DNA from: CBDFMR01 sp965249765
GTDB taxonomy: Bacteria; Bacteroidota; Bacteroidia; Chitinophagales; Saprospiraceae
Assembly: GCA_965249765.1 (NCBI GenBank)
Contig: CBDFMR010000005.1
Coordinates: 1,178,001 to 1,242,000 of the forward strand
Length of the DNA stretch: 64,000 nt
Direction of reading: 5' to 3'
Position numbers and translations under genes: made by a program. Positions 25,475 to 35,215 of this stretch are shown here, piece after piece. Positions within the stretch are counted from its first letter, which is position 1, and each line of letters opens with the position of its first letter. Below the pieces are notes generated by a model. The model did no database searches, was not told the DNA's origin, and saw nothing but the letters and a program-made list of their open reading frames with translations.

Positions 25475-26701
25475 ATGGGATGCGGAAGTTGTAGTAAAAC
25501 TGTAAATGGAGTACCTCAGGGCTGTGGTAATAATGGGCACTGTACATCAGGAGGATGCAATAAGAAGAATACTTATGATTGGCTGTCTGACATGGAAATT
25601 CATGATCCAGATGGATTTGAGATAGTAGAGGTTAGTTTTAGGAAGGGAACGAGACAGTCCTTTTATCTCAATCCTCTAGGGCACCATGTAGTGACAGGAG
25701 ACATGGTTGTTGTTCAGAGTAATAGTGGTCAAGATGTAGGCCGTATCAGCCTTTCAGGAGAGCTGGTTCGCCTACAGATGAAGAAGAAGAAATTCACTGA
25801 GGATAAGGTCATCTATAGAATATTGAAGAGAGCAAATGAGAGAGATCTCTCTCGCTTAGAGGAAGCACGTTTGCTAGAACGAGATACTATGATCAGAGCG
25901 AGAGTGATCGCTCGTACTCTTGGACTTGAAATGAAGATAGGTGATGTGGAATATCAGGGTGATAAGAGAAAGGTCATATTTTATTATACAGCCGAGGGAA
26001 GGATTGACTTTAGAGAATTGGTGAGAAGTTATGCCAGAGAGTTTAAGGTAAAGGTGGAGATGAGACAGATCGGTGCCAGACAAGAATCGGCAATGATCGG
26101 TGGGATAGGTTCCTGCGGTCGAGAGCTGTGTTGTTCTACCTGGTTATCTGATTTTAAATCGGTGAGTACTGCAGCAGCCAGATACCAAAATATAGCCATC
26201 AATCAGACTAAACTTTCAGGTCAGTGTGGAAGACTTAAGTGTTGTCTCAATTATGAGCTGGACACTTATATGGATGCACTACAACACTTTCCTAAAAGAG
26301 CAGATACTTTAAAGACCCGACATGGAAGAGCCCACCTCGTGAAGACGGATATCTTTAAAGGCTTGATGTACTATTCCCCAGAAATGGAAGGTGGTAGACG
26401 CGGACCGATTCTAGCACTTAATAAGGACAGAGTGATTGAGATCTTAGACCTTAATAAGATCGGGGAGTATCCTAATGATCTTCATTCATATTCTCAGGAA
26501 GCTATTGCTCCTGTCAGTACAGAACCGGAAATAGAATTTGCTGATGTCACGGGACAGATAGAGTTACCAGGTATTAATAAACGACGGGGCAGAGGAAGAG
26601 GAAAAGGAAGGGGTGGAGCCAATAAACCCCGAGGAGGTAATCAAAAAAGGAAGAGAGGAAACAGACCTAAAGGCTCTGGAAACAATAAACCCAAAAAATG
26701 A
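25475..26701 (+). CDS. PSP1 domain protein, RicT/YaaT-like
   Basis: 408 residues. An N-terminal Cys cluster (MGCGSCSKTVNGVPQGCGNN) precedes a PSP1 domain (~60-330) with the Cys motifs CGRELCCSTWL and CGRLKCCLNYE, which in RicT ligate Fe-S clusters. The C-terminal ~45 residues are a low-complexity Arg/Gly/Lys tail (KRRGRGRGKGRGGANKPRG), suggesting RNA binding. In Bacillus, RicT acts with RicA/RicF on RNase Y; here partners are not visible. It lies downstream of holB in a likely operon. Confidence 0.85.
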   Translation: MGCGSCSKTVNGVPQGCGNNGHCTSGGCNKKNTYDWLSDMEIHDPDGFEIVEVSFRKGTRQSFYLNPLGHHVVTGDMVVVQSNSGQDVGRISLSGELVRLQMKKKKFTEDKVIYRILKRANERDLSRLEEARLLERDTMIRARVIARTLGLEMKIGDVEYQGDKRKVIFYYTAEGRIDFRELVRSYAREFKVKVEMRQIGARQESAMIGGIGSCGRELCCSTWLSDFKSVSTAAARYQNIAINQTKLSGQCGRLKCCLNYELDTYMDALQHFPKRADTLKTRHGRAHLVKTDIFKGLMYYSPEMEGGRRGPILALNKDRVIEILDLNKIGEYPNDLHSYSQEAIAPVSTEPEIEFADVTGQIELPGINKRRGRGRGKGRGGANKPRGGNQKRKRGNRPKGSGNNKPKK

Positions 26702-26709
26702 CGAGTCCG

Positions 26710-26717
26710 TAACTTTG
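26710..26717 (+). promoter_or_regulatory. Minus-7 box TAACTTTG before lpd
   Basis: A perfect TAnnTTTG match 53 bp upstream of the start at 26771, beginning 9 bp after the stop of the preceding gene. It suggests the dehydrogenase is transcribed on its own. Confidence 0.45.
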
Positions 26718-26770
26718 TCGGATCTCAAGTGTTGATTTTTTAAGCCACCATTAGAAATTAGATCGAGAAG

Positions 26771-28165
26771 ATGAAATACGACATTGCCATTATAGGCTCA
26801 GGCCCAGGGGGGTATGTATGTGCGATAAGGGCCGCTCAACTAGGATACAAAGTAGCCATAATAGAACGATATGATACGCTCGGAGGGACTTGTCTCAATG
26901 TAGGTTGTATTCCATCAAAGGCACTGCTCGATTCATCAGAGCATTATCACAATGCCCATACCGTATTTGATGCCCATGGCATTTCTATGACGTCGCTCAA
27001 GGTGGATCTTGCTAAGATGATTGATCGTAAGAAGTCAGTAGTGAAGCAGATATGTAGTGGCGTAGAGTATTTGATGAATAAGAACAAAATCGACATTCAT
27101 CATGGATATGGAAGCTTACTTACACCTAATAAAATCTTGATCAAGGGAGATGTTGATAAGGAGATAGAAGCGGATAAAATAATCATCGCGACAGGTTCTA
27201 AACCCATCGTCCCTCCATCATTTAATTATGACAAAAATAAGGTTATTACATCTACTGAAGCGCTAAATATCAGCAAGCTTCCTAAGAAAATGGTAGTAAT
27301 AGGCGGTGGTGTAATAGGTCTGGAGCTTGGGTCCGTCTTCTCAAGGTTAGGCACAAAGGTTGAAGTAATTGAATACCAAGATAGGATCCTCCCTGGCATG
27401 GACAAAGACTGCTCAAGGGAGCTCATGCGTAGCTTGAAAAAGCTGGGAATGACGTTTCACCTAAAGCACATGGTGACCAAAGTCAATGGAACTAAAGCTT
27501 CATGCAACATCAAATACAAGAAGAGAGATACAGAGGATGAGATTTCTATAAAGGCTGATTATTGTCTTGTTGCCATTGGGCGAAGACCCTATACTTATAA
27601 CCTCGGGTTAGAGACAATAGGTGTGACACTTGATGATCGTGGACGCATAGAAGTCAATGAACACTTAGAAACAAATGTTCCTAATATCTTTGCCATAGGA
27701 GATGTGGTCAAAGGTGACATGCTGGCTCATAAAGCCGAAGAAGAGGGCATGTATGTGGCCGAATACATCAATGGTCAAAAACCTCACATCAATTACAATC
27801 TTATTCCTAGAGTAGTCTATACCTGGCCGGAAGTATCTGCCGTAGGGAAGACTGAGGAAGACCTTAAAGAGGCAGGGCTCGCTTATAACGTAGGTAAGTT
27901 TCCATTCAAGGGGCTTGGAAGGTCAAAAGCTAGTATGGATGAGGCAGGTATGGCAAAGGTATTGTCAGATAAGACGACAGACGAGGTTCTAGGAGTTCAT
28001 ATTGTAGGTGCTCGTGCAGCTGACATGATCATGGAAGCTGTTACGCTCATGGAATATCGCGGCTCTGCCGAAGACATGGCTCGCATTTGTCATGCACATC
28101 CTACTTATACTGAAGCTATAAAAGAAGCCGCCCTAGATTCACTTGGAAGAGCGATTCATAAGTAG
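26771..28165 (+). CDS. lpdA: Dihydrolipoyl dehydrogenase (E3)
   Basis: 464 residues. FAD motif IAIIGSGPGGYVCAIRAAQL, redox-active disulfide GGTCLNVGCIPSKALLDSS (C41/C46 region), NAD motif VVIGGGVIGLELGSVFSRLG, FAD signature NIFAIGDVVKGDMLAHKAEE, and the active-site His-Glu in CHAHPTYTEAIKEA. It reoxidises dihydrolipoamide in 2-oxoacid dehydrogenase or glycine-cleavage complexes; the E1/E2 genes are not here. Confidence 0.95.
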   Translation: MKYDIAIIGSGPGGYVCAIRAAQLGYKVAIIERYDTLGGTCLNVGCIPSKALLDSSEHYHNAHTVFDAHGISMTSLKVDLAKMIDRKKSVVKQICSGVEYLMNKNKIDIHHGYGSLLTPNKILIKGDVDKEIEADKIIIATGSKPIVPPSFNYDKNKVITSTEALNISKLPKKMVVIGGGVIGLELGSVFSRLGTKVEVIEYQDRILPGMDKDCSRELMRSLKKLGMTFHLKHMVTKVNGTKASCNIKYKKRDTEDEISIKADYCLVAIGRRPYTYNLGLETIGVTLDDRGRIEVNEHLETNVPNIFAIGDVVKGDMLAHKAEEEGMYVAEYINGQKPHINYNLIPRVVYTWPEVSAVGKTEEDLKEAGLAYNVGKFPFKGLGRSKASMDEAGMAKVLSDKTTDEVLGVHIVGARAADMIMEAVTLMEYRGSAEDMARICHAHPTYTEAIKEAALDSLGRAIHK

Positions 28166-28178
28166 TCGATATGTAAGA

Positions 28179-28847
28179 CTACACTCTATTATCTACAACC
28201 ACTACGAACTCTCCTTTGATCGAAGTCTTCTCAGATAGAGTCTCGAGAACCTTAACTGCAGTATCAGTCACTACTTCTTCATGTAGTTTTGATATCTCTC
28301 TGGAAAAGGATACCCTCGTTTCACTTCCCAGATGATTAATGATTTCTGCTAGGAGTTTGATAATTCTATATGGTGACTCATAAAGTACGAGTGTTGTTTT
28401 GATATTAGAAATCACCTCCCATCGTTTTTGTCTTCCTTTCTTTTGAGGTAGAAATCCCTCGAAATAAAATTTATCACATGGTAGACCGGAATTTACAAGG
28501 GCGGGTACAAAGGCCGTGGCTCCGGGTAGCGTGCTTATAGGTATGTTATTTTCGTGGCAAGCTCTCACTAGTAAGAATCCGGGATCAGAAATACCGGGTG
28601 TTCCGGCATCAGAAATGAGAGCTACTTTCTTATCGGATTTAAGGAGATCAAGGATTTTATCAATTGACTTATGCTCATTGTGGGCATGAAACGACTTGAG
28701 GGAAGTTTCTATGCTGAAGTGCTTCAGTAATTTGCCGCTGGTTCTTGTATCTTCAGCAAGAATGAGGTCTACATCTCTAAGAACATCAAGAGACCTCAAT
28801 GTGATGTCTCCAAGATTTCCTATTGGAGTCGGGACCAATACGAGCAT
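28179..28847 (-). CDS. rsmI: 16S rRNA (cytidine-1402-2'-O)-methyltransferase
   Basis: 222 residues, shorter than the ~280 of Proteobacteria but usual in Bacteroidota. N-terminal LVLVPTPIGNLGDITLRSL, EDTRTSGKLLKHF, LISDAGTPGISDPGFLLVR and the SAM site GATAFVPALVNSGLP are diagnostic of the RsmI tetrapyrrole-methylase-like family. It modifies C1402 in helix 44. It follows purS with a 6-bp gap and converges on lpdA. Confidence 0.93.
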   Translation of the reverse strand: MLVLVPTPIGNLGDITLRSLDVLRDVDLILAEDTRTSGKLLKHFSIETSLKSFHAHNEHKSIDKILDLLKSDKKVALISDAGTPGISDPGFLLVRACHENNIPISTLPGATAFVPALVNSGLPCDKFYFEGFLPQKKGRQKRWEVISNIKTTLVLYESPYRIIKLLAEIINHLGSETRVSFSREISKLHEEVVTDTAVKVLETLSEKTSIKGEFVVVVDNRV

Positions 28848-28853
28848 AATTTG

Positions 28854-29108
28854 TCAATTCAGGTTGGTCAATGAAAATTCATAAGACTCCATGATGACAT
28901 TTACCAACAGTTTTTTACACGCCTTATTTACCAGCTCACTTGCTTCTTCCTCATTTTCGGCTTCAAGTTTCATTTCAATCCTCTTGCCGATTCTTACATC
29001 TTTGACAGAGTGAACATCAATGTTTTTCATGTTCTTCAAGACCGTTTTACCTTGAGGATCAAGTAATTCCTTATGTGGCATGACGTGAATGGAGGCTAGA
29101 TACAACAT
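28854..29108 (-). CDS. purS: Phosphoribosylformylglycinamidine synthase subunit PurS
   Basis: 84 residues, the normal size. The fold is recognisable from LDPQGKTVLKNM, VKDVRIGKRIEMKLEAENEE and KLLVNVIMESYEF, matching the PurS pattern 'LDPQGKAV... VRVGK... CEKLLANPVIE.YE'. In the three-subunit enzyme PurS dimers bridge PurL and PurQ in purine synthesis. purL and purQ are absent here. A CAAATTTG about 12 nt before the start is one mismatch away from a minus-7 box. Confidence 0.82.
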   Translation of the reverse strand: MLYLASIHVMPHKELLDPQGKTVLKNMKNIDVHSVKDVRIGKRIEMKLEAENEEEASELVNKACKKLLVNVIMESYEFSLTNLN

Positions 29109-29273
29109 ACTTTTTTATTGCAAATTTGATTGAAGTCTCAAATGTAGAAATCGTTGATCGTTTTAAATAGTCATTTTAAAAATATGTTAATGTCTATTAG
29201 TGATACAACGGTCGGAAAAGTCACCATGTCTTATACATAAAAGGCTTGATAAAATCGTTTACATTGTGACGTT

Positions 29274-31388
29274 ATGGTAATATACAGGAAAGGAATATTG
29301 ATTGCAGGACTCATTGCAGTGCTATGTTTGTTAAGTAGTGCATCATATGGTCAGGCTGCTAATGACGAGTGCTTTACAGCATTGCACCTTGGAAGCATAC
29401 AGGCGTTTTGCTCGGACCCGGACCAGTTGCATAATAATACTGCAACACCATCAGCTAATCCACGACCAGGTTGCTGGGTGGACGCACAACATGATGTCTG
29501 GGTATCTTTTGTACCAACTGCACCTGCTATCTTTATTCAACTCATAGGTCAGCAATTGATTAGCGATAATATGATTCGAGACCCACAAGTGGCACTATAT
29601 GAAGGACCATGTAGCATACTTAGTATAGTAGGCTGTAGTGCTATGATAACAGGACCTAATATTGCGGAACTTACCATTAACGGACTTACGATAGGGCAAC
29701 CATATTATTTAAGAATCGATGCGAACAATGGAGATATAGGTACTTATCAGTTATGCATTGAGTCTTTTACACCAGTTTCAGCCCCTAATTCTGACTGCGA
29801 GGAAGGCGTAATTCTTTGCAGTAAAGAATCTTTTTTTGTGGAACATTTGTCTGGAGCGGGTAACAACCAATCAGAATTGGATGCATCATGTATGATGGAG
29901 GAATTTGCTTCTGTATGGTATAGGTGGACCTGTGATATTTCTGGAACCCTAACATTTACACTAACTCCTAACAATGCCGGAGTTAGTCAAATTACTGATG
30001 ATTTGGATTTTACAATATTTGAACTTCCTGATGGAATTGACGACTGTATAAATAAAGTTGAAGTGAGATGTATGGCTTCAGGCGCAAACGGTACTGTCAT
30101 TGGCGGAGTGTTTGTACCCAATCCTATCGGTCAATGGGCAGGGTGCAATGGTGTTACAGGATTACGTTCCGGAGAAACAGACGTTGTTGAGTTTGCTGGT
30201 TGCGCACCAGGTGATGATAATTTCGTCTCAGCTGTCAATATGGTATCTGGTGAAAGCTATGCGCTGATAGTGAATAATTTCAGTCAATCTGGATTTGGAT
30301 TCAGCATTGAGTTTGGTGGTACAGGGACCTTCCTTGGCCCCGAGCCCGATTTTGATATTATTGCTTTAGAAGCATTCGAGTGTGATAAGACAATACAATT
30401 CGATGATTTATCTCTTGCTCCGACAGATCCCATCGTTAGCTGGCAATGGAATTTTGGTTTTGGTGCTGATCCTGTTTTTGCCACAGGTACAGGCCCACAT
30501 CTTGTAGAGTACGAGTCCTTTGGAGAGAAACTTATAGCACTTACTGTGGAGAGTAGTAGAGGATGCCTGGTAACCAAGATCCTCGACATTTATATAGAAC
30601 CGTGTTGTGCAGATACGAGTACACTTTTCTTGGACGCTGAGGCGGCAGACCTAAAGTGCTTTGAAATACCAGAGGGGAGTATCCTCGCCCAAGGAGGAAG
30701 TGGATCACCGGGATACAATTATAGTCTGGATGGAGTCAATTTTCAGCCTAGTGCGGCATTTTCAGATCTGCCAGCTGGGAATTATAGCGTATTCGTTCAG
30801 GACATCAAAGGATGTATAGACGAGATACAAATAGATGTAGACCAGCCGCCCCCATTGATTGTAGATGCAGGTCAGGATCAGGAAGTACTCTTTGGTTGTA
30901 CTGTAGACCTCAATGCGACCTATACACCTGCTATTCCGATTTCAATTACCTGGTCACCTGAAACAGAATATTCGTGTGATACTTGCTTGAATACAACTGT
31001 CTTACCCTTGTCTTCGGGACCATTTATTATAGACATTATTGATGAGAATGGTTGTCGCTCGACAGATCAAATTATGATTACTGTTGACGATCAGCGCCCA
31101 TATTATGCGCCTAATGTATTTAGTCCCAATGGTGATGGAATTAATGATTTCTTCAACATATTTGTAGGGAAGGGAGCAACCAACATTGACAAATTATTCA
31201 TATTTGACAGATGGGGGAATTTGATTTTTTCAGGCAAGGACATCCCACTCAATAGCCTTAATGATGGTTGGAACGGAAGATTTAAAGATCGACCGGTCAA
31301 TCCCGGAGTATACGCCTGGCTGGTAACCATCAACTATATAGATAATAATCCACAGACGTTTAGCGGTGATATTACCGTAGTCAGATGA
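29274..31388 (+). CDS. Large secreted protein with PKD-like domain and type B (CHU_C) T9SS sorting domain
   Basis: 704 residues. Signal peptide ending near SSASYGQA; two jelly-roll-like repeats in the first ~340 residues (ANDECFTALHLGSI and NSDCEEGVILCSKE openings; PYYLRIDANNGDIGTYQLCI); a PKD-like domain (CDKTIQFDDLS... SWQWNFGFG); a SprB-like repeat (LKCFEIPEGSILAQGGSGS, GNYSVFVQDIKGC); and a C-terminal gliding-associated domain (YYAPNVFSPNGDGINDFF, LFIFDRWGNLIFSG, SGDITVVR). It should be exported by T9SS and is probably a surface or motility adhesin. Its stop overlaps the lptC start by 4 bp. Confidence 0.88.
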   Translation: MVIYRKGILIAGLIAVLCLLSSASYGQAANDECFTALHLGSIQAFCSDPDQLHNNTATPSANPRPGCWVDAQHDVWVSFVPTAPAIFIQLIGQQLISDNMIRDPQVALYEGPCSILSIVGCSAMITGPNIAELTINGLTIGQPYYLRIDANNGDIGTYQLCIESFTPVSAPNSDCEEGVILCSKESFFVEHLSGAGNNQSELDASCMMEEFASVWYRWTCDISGTLTFTLTPNNAGVSQITDDLDFTIFELPDGIDDCINKVEVRCMASGANGTVIGGVFVPNPIGQWAGCNGVTGLRSGETDVVEFAGCAPGDDNFVSAVNMVSGESYALIVNNFSQSGFGFSIEFGGTGTFLGPEPDFDIIALEAFECDKTIQFDDLSLAPTDPIVSWQWNFGFGADPVFATGTGPHLVEYESFGEKLIALTVESSRGCLVTKILDIYIEPCCADTSTLFLDAEAADLKCFEIPEGSILAQGGSGSPGYNYSLDGVNFQPSAAFSDLPAGNYSVFVQDIKGCIDEIQIDVDQPPPLIVDAGQDQEVLFGCTVDLNATYTPAIPISITWSPETEYSCDTCLNTTVLPLSSGPFIIDIIDENGCRSTDQIMITVDDQRPYYAPNVFSPNGDGINDFFNIFVGKGATNIDKLFIFDRWGNLIFSGKDIPLNSLNDGWNGRFKDRPVNPGVYAWLVTINYIDNNPQTFSGDITVVR

Positions 31389-32038
31389 TGAGTAGAGTAT
31401 TTTTTCTTTTAACGATGGTTGTGTTATTTTCTTGTTCCAATGACTTGAAAGACATAGATGCTATGTTTGATGACACACAGATGTCAGGCGAGACAGGCAA
31501 GGATATAGAAATAATTTATAGCGACTCTGCTAGAATCAAAGTAGTCGTGAAAGCACCCGTTATGCATAGAAGTGATGTGAATGGCAAGATAGAAGAGATA
31601 TTCCCTGCGGGTATTCATGCCACCTTTTACGATGACCACGAAAGGGTGACCAGTTGGATGGATTCCAAATATGCAATCCGTGACCAAAGGTCGAATATCA
31701 TCATTGCACGCGATAGTGTGGTTCTTTACAATGTAGAGGAAGATAAGATGATTACCTCCGAGTTGATATGGGAAGAGAAGGACCGACGTATTTATACTGA
31801 CAAATTTGTAAGGATCACGCAGCCAGCTAAAGGAGATACGACATATGGATGGGGCTTTGAGGCCAAAGATGATTTCTCAACCTATAAGATTACCAACTAT
31901 AGTGCTAAGATGAGTATTGACGATTGGGAAAAATCGCTCGACAAGGAAGACGAAGAGAAAAAGACCAAACCACGACAACCTCTAGTTCGCCCTAAGAAGA
32001 AGGCAGTAAAGAAAGTTGGATCAATTCTCAATAAGTAG
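31385..32038 (+). CDS. lptC: LPS export system periplasmic lipoprotein LptC
   Basis: 217 residues. Lipobox in MVVLFSCSND; then the LptC beta-jellyroll features IEIIYSDSARIKVVVKAP, GIHATFYDDHERVTSWMDSK and DRRIYTDKFVRITQ. It would link the inner-membrane LptBFG extractor to LptA. The C-terminus is a lysine/proline-rich tail (KKTKPRQPLVRPKKKAVKK) absent from Proteobacterial LptC. Overlap with the preceding adhesin gene suggests cotranscription, an odd pairing. Confidence 0.83.
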   Translation: MMSRVFFLLTMVVLFSCSNDLKDIDAMFDDTQMSGETGKDIEIIYSDSARIKVVVKAPVMHRSDVNGKIEEIFPAGIHATFYDDHERVTSWMDSKYAIRDQRSNIIIARDSVVLYNVEEDKMITSELIWEEKDRRIYTDKFVRITQPAKGDTTYGWGFEAKDDFSTYKITNYSAKMSIDDWEKSLDKEDEEKKTKPRQPLVRPKKKAVKKVGSILNK

Positions 32039-32093
32039 TTTGATTAGATTGAGTGATTTTCCCGAAGGTCAGCTACAAAATAGTATTATTAGC

Positions 32094-32101
32094 TAAGTTT
32101 G
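32094..32101 (+). promoter_or_regulatory. Minus-7 box TAAGTTTG 4 nt before a GTG start
   Basis: A perfect TAnnTTTG followed by CATA and the GTG at 32106. As for holB, transcription would start at the initiation codon, predicting a leaderless message. Confidence 0.55.
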
Positions 32102-32105
32102 CATA

Positions 32106-33371
32106 GTGACATTACTTATCACCATAGTAGTATTTCTCATATTGTCGGCCATGTTTTCGGGCTGTGAGATTGCCTTTGTCTCGGCCAATAAACTGGGAAT
32201 AGAGGTACTCAAAGACAAAGGAAGTAGACGGGGAAAAATTCTGGCGTCATTTTATGACAAACCCAAGGACTTTATCAGTACCATGCTCGTTGGGAATAAC
32301 ATTACCCTGGTAGTGTTTACTTTTTTGATGACCAAACTCCTATCACAGATCTTTGCCGGTTTTGATCAGGACTCGGTGAGTTTTCTAGTCCTTTCGACAT
32401 GTGTTTCCACGATCATCGTATTGCTTCTCGGAGAGTATATTCCCAAAGTTTTCTCTCAGTTATACTCCAATGGTGTCTTACATCTCATGGCGTATCCTTT
32501 ACGTATTTTTAAGTGGTTGCTATTTGTACCTACGAGGGTGATGACTTGGATTTCGGACTTTATTCTGAAGAGCGTATTTAGGTCAAAGATCGATAGATCA
32601 CCTGAAGATTTTTCGTGGATAGATTTGGAAAACTATATCAACGAAGGTGTGTCAGAGGAGGATGATGATATCGATAAAGACTTTCTGACCAAGGCCATCC
32701 AACTGAGACAACTCAAGGTGAGAGATTGCATGATTCCTCGGACTGAAATTGTCCATGTCGATAAGAGCGATTCAATGAAAGATTTGCTAGATACCTTCAA
32801 AGACTTCAAGCACTCAAGAGTGTTAGTCATCAATGGAGATATAGAGAATGTAATGGGCTATGTCCACCACCTGCAACTTCTCGACAATCCGGTCTCAATG
32901 AGGAAGTTGATCATGAAGATGCCATTCATACCTGAGGCGATGAATATTCAAGATCTTTTTTATCGATTTATGCAGGAGGATACCAATATTGCCTGTGTAG
33001 TTGATGAGTTTGGTGGCACTGCAGGTCTCATAACGCTTGAGGATATTCTAGAGGAGATTTTTGGAGAGATAGAAGATGAGCATGATGTGGAAGGTGTCAT
33101 GGATCATCAGTTAAGCGAAAGGGAATTCTTGTTCAATGGAAGAGTTGAGATAGATCATATTAATGATAAATATGAGTTAATAAATATTCCTAATGGAGAG
33201 TATAACACCTTATCGGGATACATAGTCATGACATCGGGCTCAATACCCAGTAAAGGAGAAGAGGTATCACTGGACAATTACACATTCATACTAGAAAGTG
33301 TGAGTGACACCAAGATAGAATCGGTACGGATGATTGTAAACGAGGATACTACTACTGATGAACCAGAATAA
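32106..33371 (+). CDS. DUF21/CBS/CorC-domain membrane protein (GldE-like)
   Basis: 421 residues from GTG. Residues 1-190 form a DUF21 membrane domain (FSGCEIAFVSANKLGIEVL; STMLVGNNITLVVFTFLM; LGEYIPKVFSQLY). Two CBS domains follow (CMIPRTEIVHVDKSD; TNIACVVDEFGGTAGLITLE with DILEEIFGEIEDEHD). A C-terminal CorC/HlyC domain ends the protein (GRVEIDHINDKYE; YNTLSGYI). Members include Mg/Co exporters and, in Flavobacteria, the gliding protein GldE; I cannot decide which from sequence alone. The last 14 bp overlap the next gene. Confidence 0.85.
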   Translation: MTLLITIVVFLILSAMFSGCEIAFVSANKLGIEVLKDKGSRRGKILASFYDKPKDFISTMLVGNNITLVVFTFLMTKLLSQIFAGFDQDSVSFLVLSTCVSTIIVLLLGEYIPKVFSQLYSNGVLHLMAYPLRIFKWLLFVPTRVMTWISDFILKSVFRSKIDRSPEDFSWIDLENYINEGVSEEDDDIDKDFLTKAIQLRQLKVRDCMIPRTEIVHVDKSDSMKDLLDTFKDFKHSRVLVINGDIENVMGYVHHLQLLDNPVSMRKLIMKMPFIPEAMNIQDLFYRFMQEDTNIACVVDEFGGTAGLITLEDILEEIFGEIEDEHDVEGVMDHQLSEREFLFNGRVEIDHINDKYELINIPNGEYNTLSGYIVMTSGSIPSKGEEVSLDNYTFILESVSDTKIESVRMIVNEDTTTDEPE

Positions 33372-34050
33372 GAAAAAACCAGGATCGAGGATATGGAGTG
33401 ATCGTACCAGGAAGAACATTCTTAAAAATATCGAGTACGCCGTACTCGAAAAGATGTGTAGTGTGATGCCTCCTTGGGTATTTCCTGATCTATTGACGGC
33501 TTTTGGTGTCTTTGGAGCAGTGGTAGTTTTTATTGGCCTGCAGATGGCCCTTGTTAACAAGGTATATTTATTGATCTGTGTACTGGGATTGGCGATACAC
33601 TGGTTTGGCGATTCTATGGATGGTCGACTGGCTTATTATAGGAAGACACCACGCAAATGGTACGGCTGGGCACTCGACCTCAATGCAGACTGGTTGGCAA
33701 CCATAATTATAGGTCTGGGATTCTACTTCTACTTTCCTTCATTTAAGATTGTTGCTTTCTTCTTTGTCGTTGCCTACGGTGGAGCTATGCTTCTAAGTCT
33801 AATAAGGTATCAGATAACAGGGAAATATGTTATTGACAGTGGCATATTGGGACCTACAGAACTCAGGATATTACTGGCTACAGTTTTGGTATTCGAGATA
33901 TTTTTTGACCATGTATTATGGAGTTTTGGCTTTTTTGGATCTATTCTCTTAATAATTTTCAATACAATAGAATCCTACAAGATTCTCAAAGCGGGCGATG
34001 TCAGAGATGCTGAAGAGAGGAAAAAGAAGAAAGCTAATCCTGATAACTGA
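33358..34050 (+). CDS. CDP-alcohol phosphatidyltransferase family membrane protein
   Basis: 230 residues, about six membrane helices. The active-site pattern D-x2-DG-x2-A... G-x3-D-x3-D is present as FGDSMDGRLAYYRK followed by YGWALDLNAD; the usual AR is AY here. The family joins CDP-diacylglycerol or similar donors to an alcohol. Which phospholipid is made cannot be said. It overlaps the GldE-like gene start-to-stop, and its 3' end overlaps by 17 bp the dead tail of the dehydrogenase gene on the other strand. Confidence 0.83.
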   Translation: MNQNKKKPGSRIWSDRTRKNILKNIEYAVLEKMCSVMPPWVFPDLLTAFGVFGAVVVFIGLQMALVNKVYLLICVLGLAIHWFGDSMDGRLAYYRKTPRKWYGWALDLNADWLATIIIGLGFYFYFPSFKIVAFFFVVAYGGAMLLSLIRYQITGKYVIDSGILGPTELRILLATVLVFEIFFDHVLWSFGFFGSILLIIFNTIESYKILKAGDVRDAEERKKKKANPDN

Positions 34051-35161
34051 TCCTATAAACCACATCCGTATAGTCATCACTAAGTAGGAGTGATCCATCA
34101 GGTATCCATTCCAGGTTGACAGGCCTTCCCTATACATCATCGGATCAGCCATTAGCGAAAACCTCATAACCTCTTGACTGTTTATTCTCGTCAAGACAAA
34201 CCATGGATACTCTATAGCCGATCTTTTTGCGTCTGTTCCACGATCCGTGCTCAGCGATAAAGAGACAATTCTCATATTTATCTGGGAACATACCTGGTGT
34301 ATAAAATTCTACTCCTAGCGGTGCTGTATGAGGACCGAGATTTTGAGATGGAGCTACAAATTCACTGCAGTCTCTCTTGTCTCCATACTTAGGATCAGGA
34401 AGATCACCTTGATAACAGTATGGATAACCAAAATGGAGTCCGTCACGATCCGCTTTGTTGAGCTCGCAAGCAGGCTTTTCATCGCCCATCATGTCCCTGC
34501 CGTTATCTGTAAACCATAGTTTGTCGTCTTCAGGATTCCAGGTAAAGCCCACAGTATTTCGTATGCCCCGATGGACAATCTCACGTCCAGAACCGTCGGC
34601 ATTAATTCTTGTGATGCTAGTATAAATGTCATCTTCTGACTCGCATATGTTGCAGGGTGCTCCCACAGGAACGTACAGTTTTCCATCAGGACCAAAGGCG
34701 ATGTACTTCCATCCGTGATGTGTGTCGGTAGGGTAGGAGTCATTGATAATCGTGGGTTCTCCCGGATTTTCAAGGGTTGATCCGATGTCATCAAACCTGA
34801 GAATTCGATTGACTTCGGCTACGTAGAGATCACCGTCTTTATAGGCTACTCCATTGGGCATGTCGCCATCTGTCATGATGGTGTTTACTTTTCCATCTCT
34901 GATGCCATAGACATTTCCCTTACTTCTTGTGCCCACGTAAAGGACACCATCGGGACTTAAGCTCATCGATCTGGCATTTTCTACCTCATCCACATACACT
35001 TCGATCTTGAACCCACCGGGGAGATTTATCCTATCAAGGTGTAGGTCTTCATTTTTATTTGCTGTAATGATGGTACCTGCAGGTACATTGACGGGTGCAA
35101 ATAAATAAAGGCCAAAGACTATAAGGAGCAAACCAATAATGATGTATCCGGCAACCTTCAT
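34034..35161 (-). pseudogene. PQQ-type sugar (sorbosone-like) dehydrogenase with two in-frame stops near the C-terminus
   Basis: Start MKVAGYIIIGLLLIVF at 35161 gives a signal anchor; longer frames to 35263 would overlap the divergent gene. The six-bladed propeller is intact (MSLSPDGVLYVGTRSKGNVY; HGWKYIAFGPDGKLYVPVG; WFTDNGRDMMGDEKP; FIAEHGSWNRRKKIGYR). After EVFANG comes TGA (34145-34147), five codons later TAG (34130-34132), then the same frame continues GRPVNLEWIPDGSLLLSDDY, the conserved last blade, to a stop at 34034. Both stops sit where relatives have Trp. A product truncated at 34145 would lack the closing blade. Function, if any, is uncertain. Confidence 0.75.
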
Positions 35162-35215
35162 AAGATGTTGTTTATCTAAAAATAACAAAAGCCCATTCTT
35201 TTGTATCATTATATC

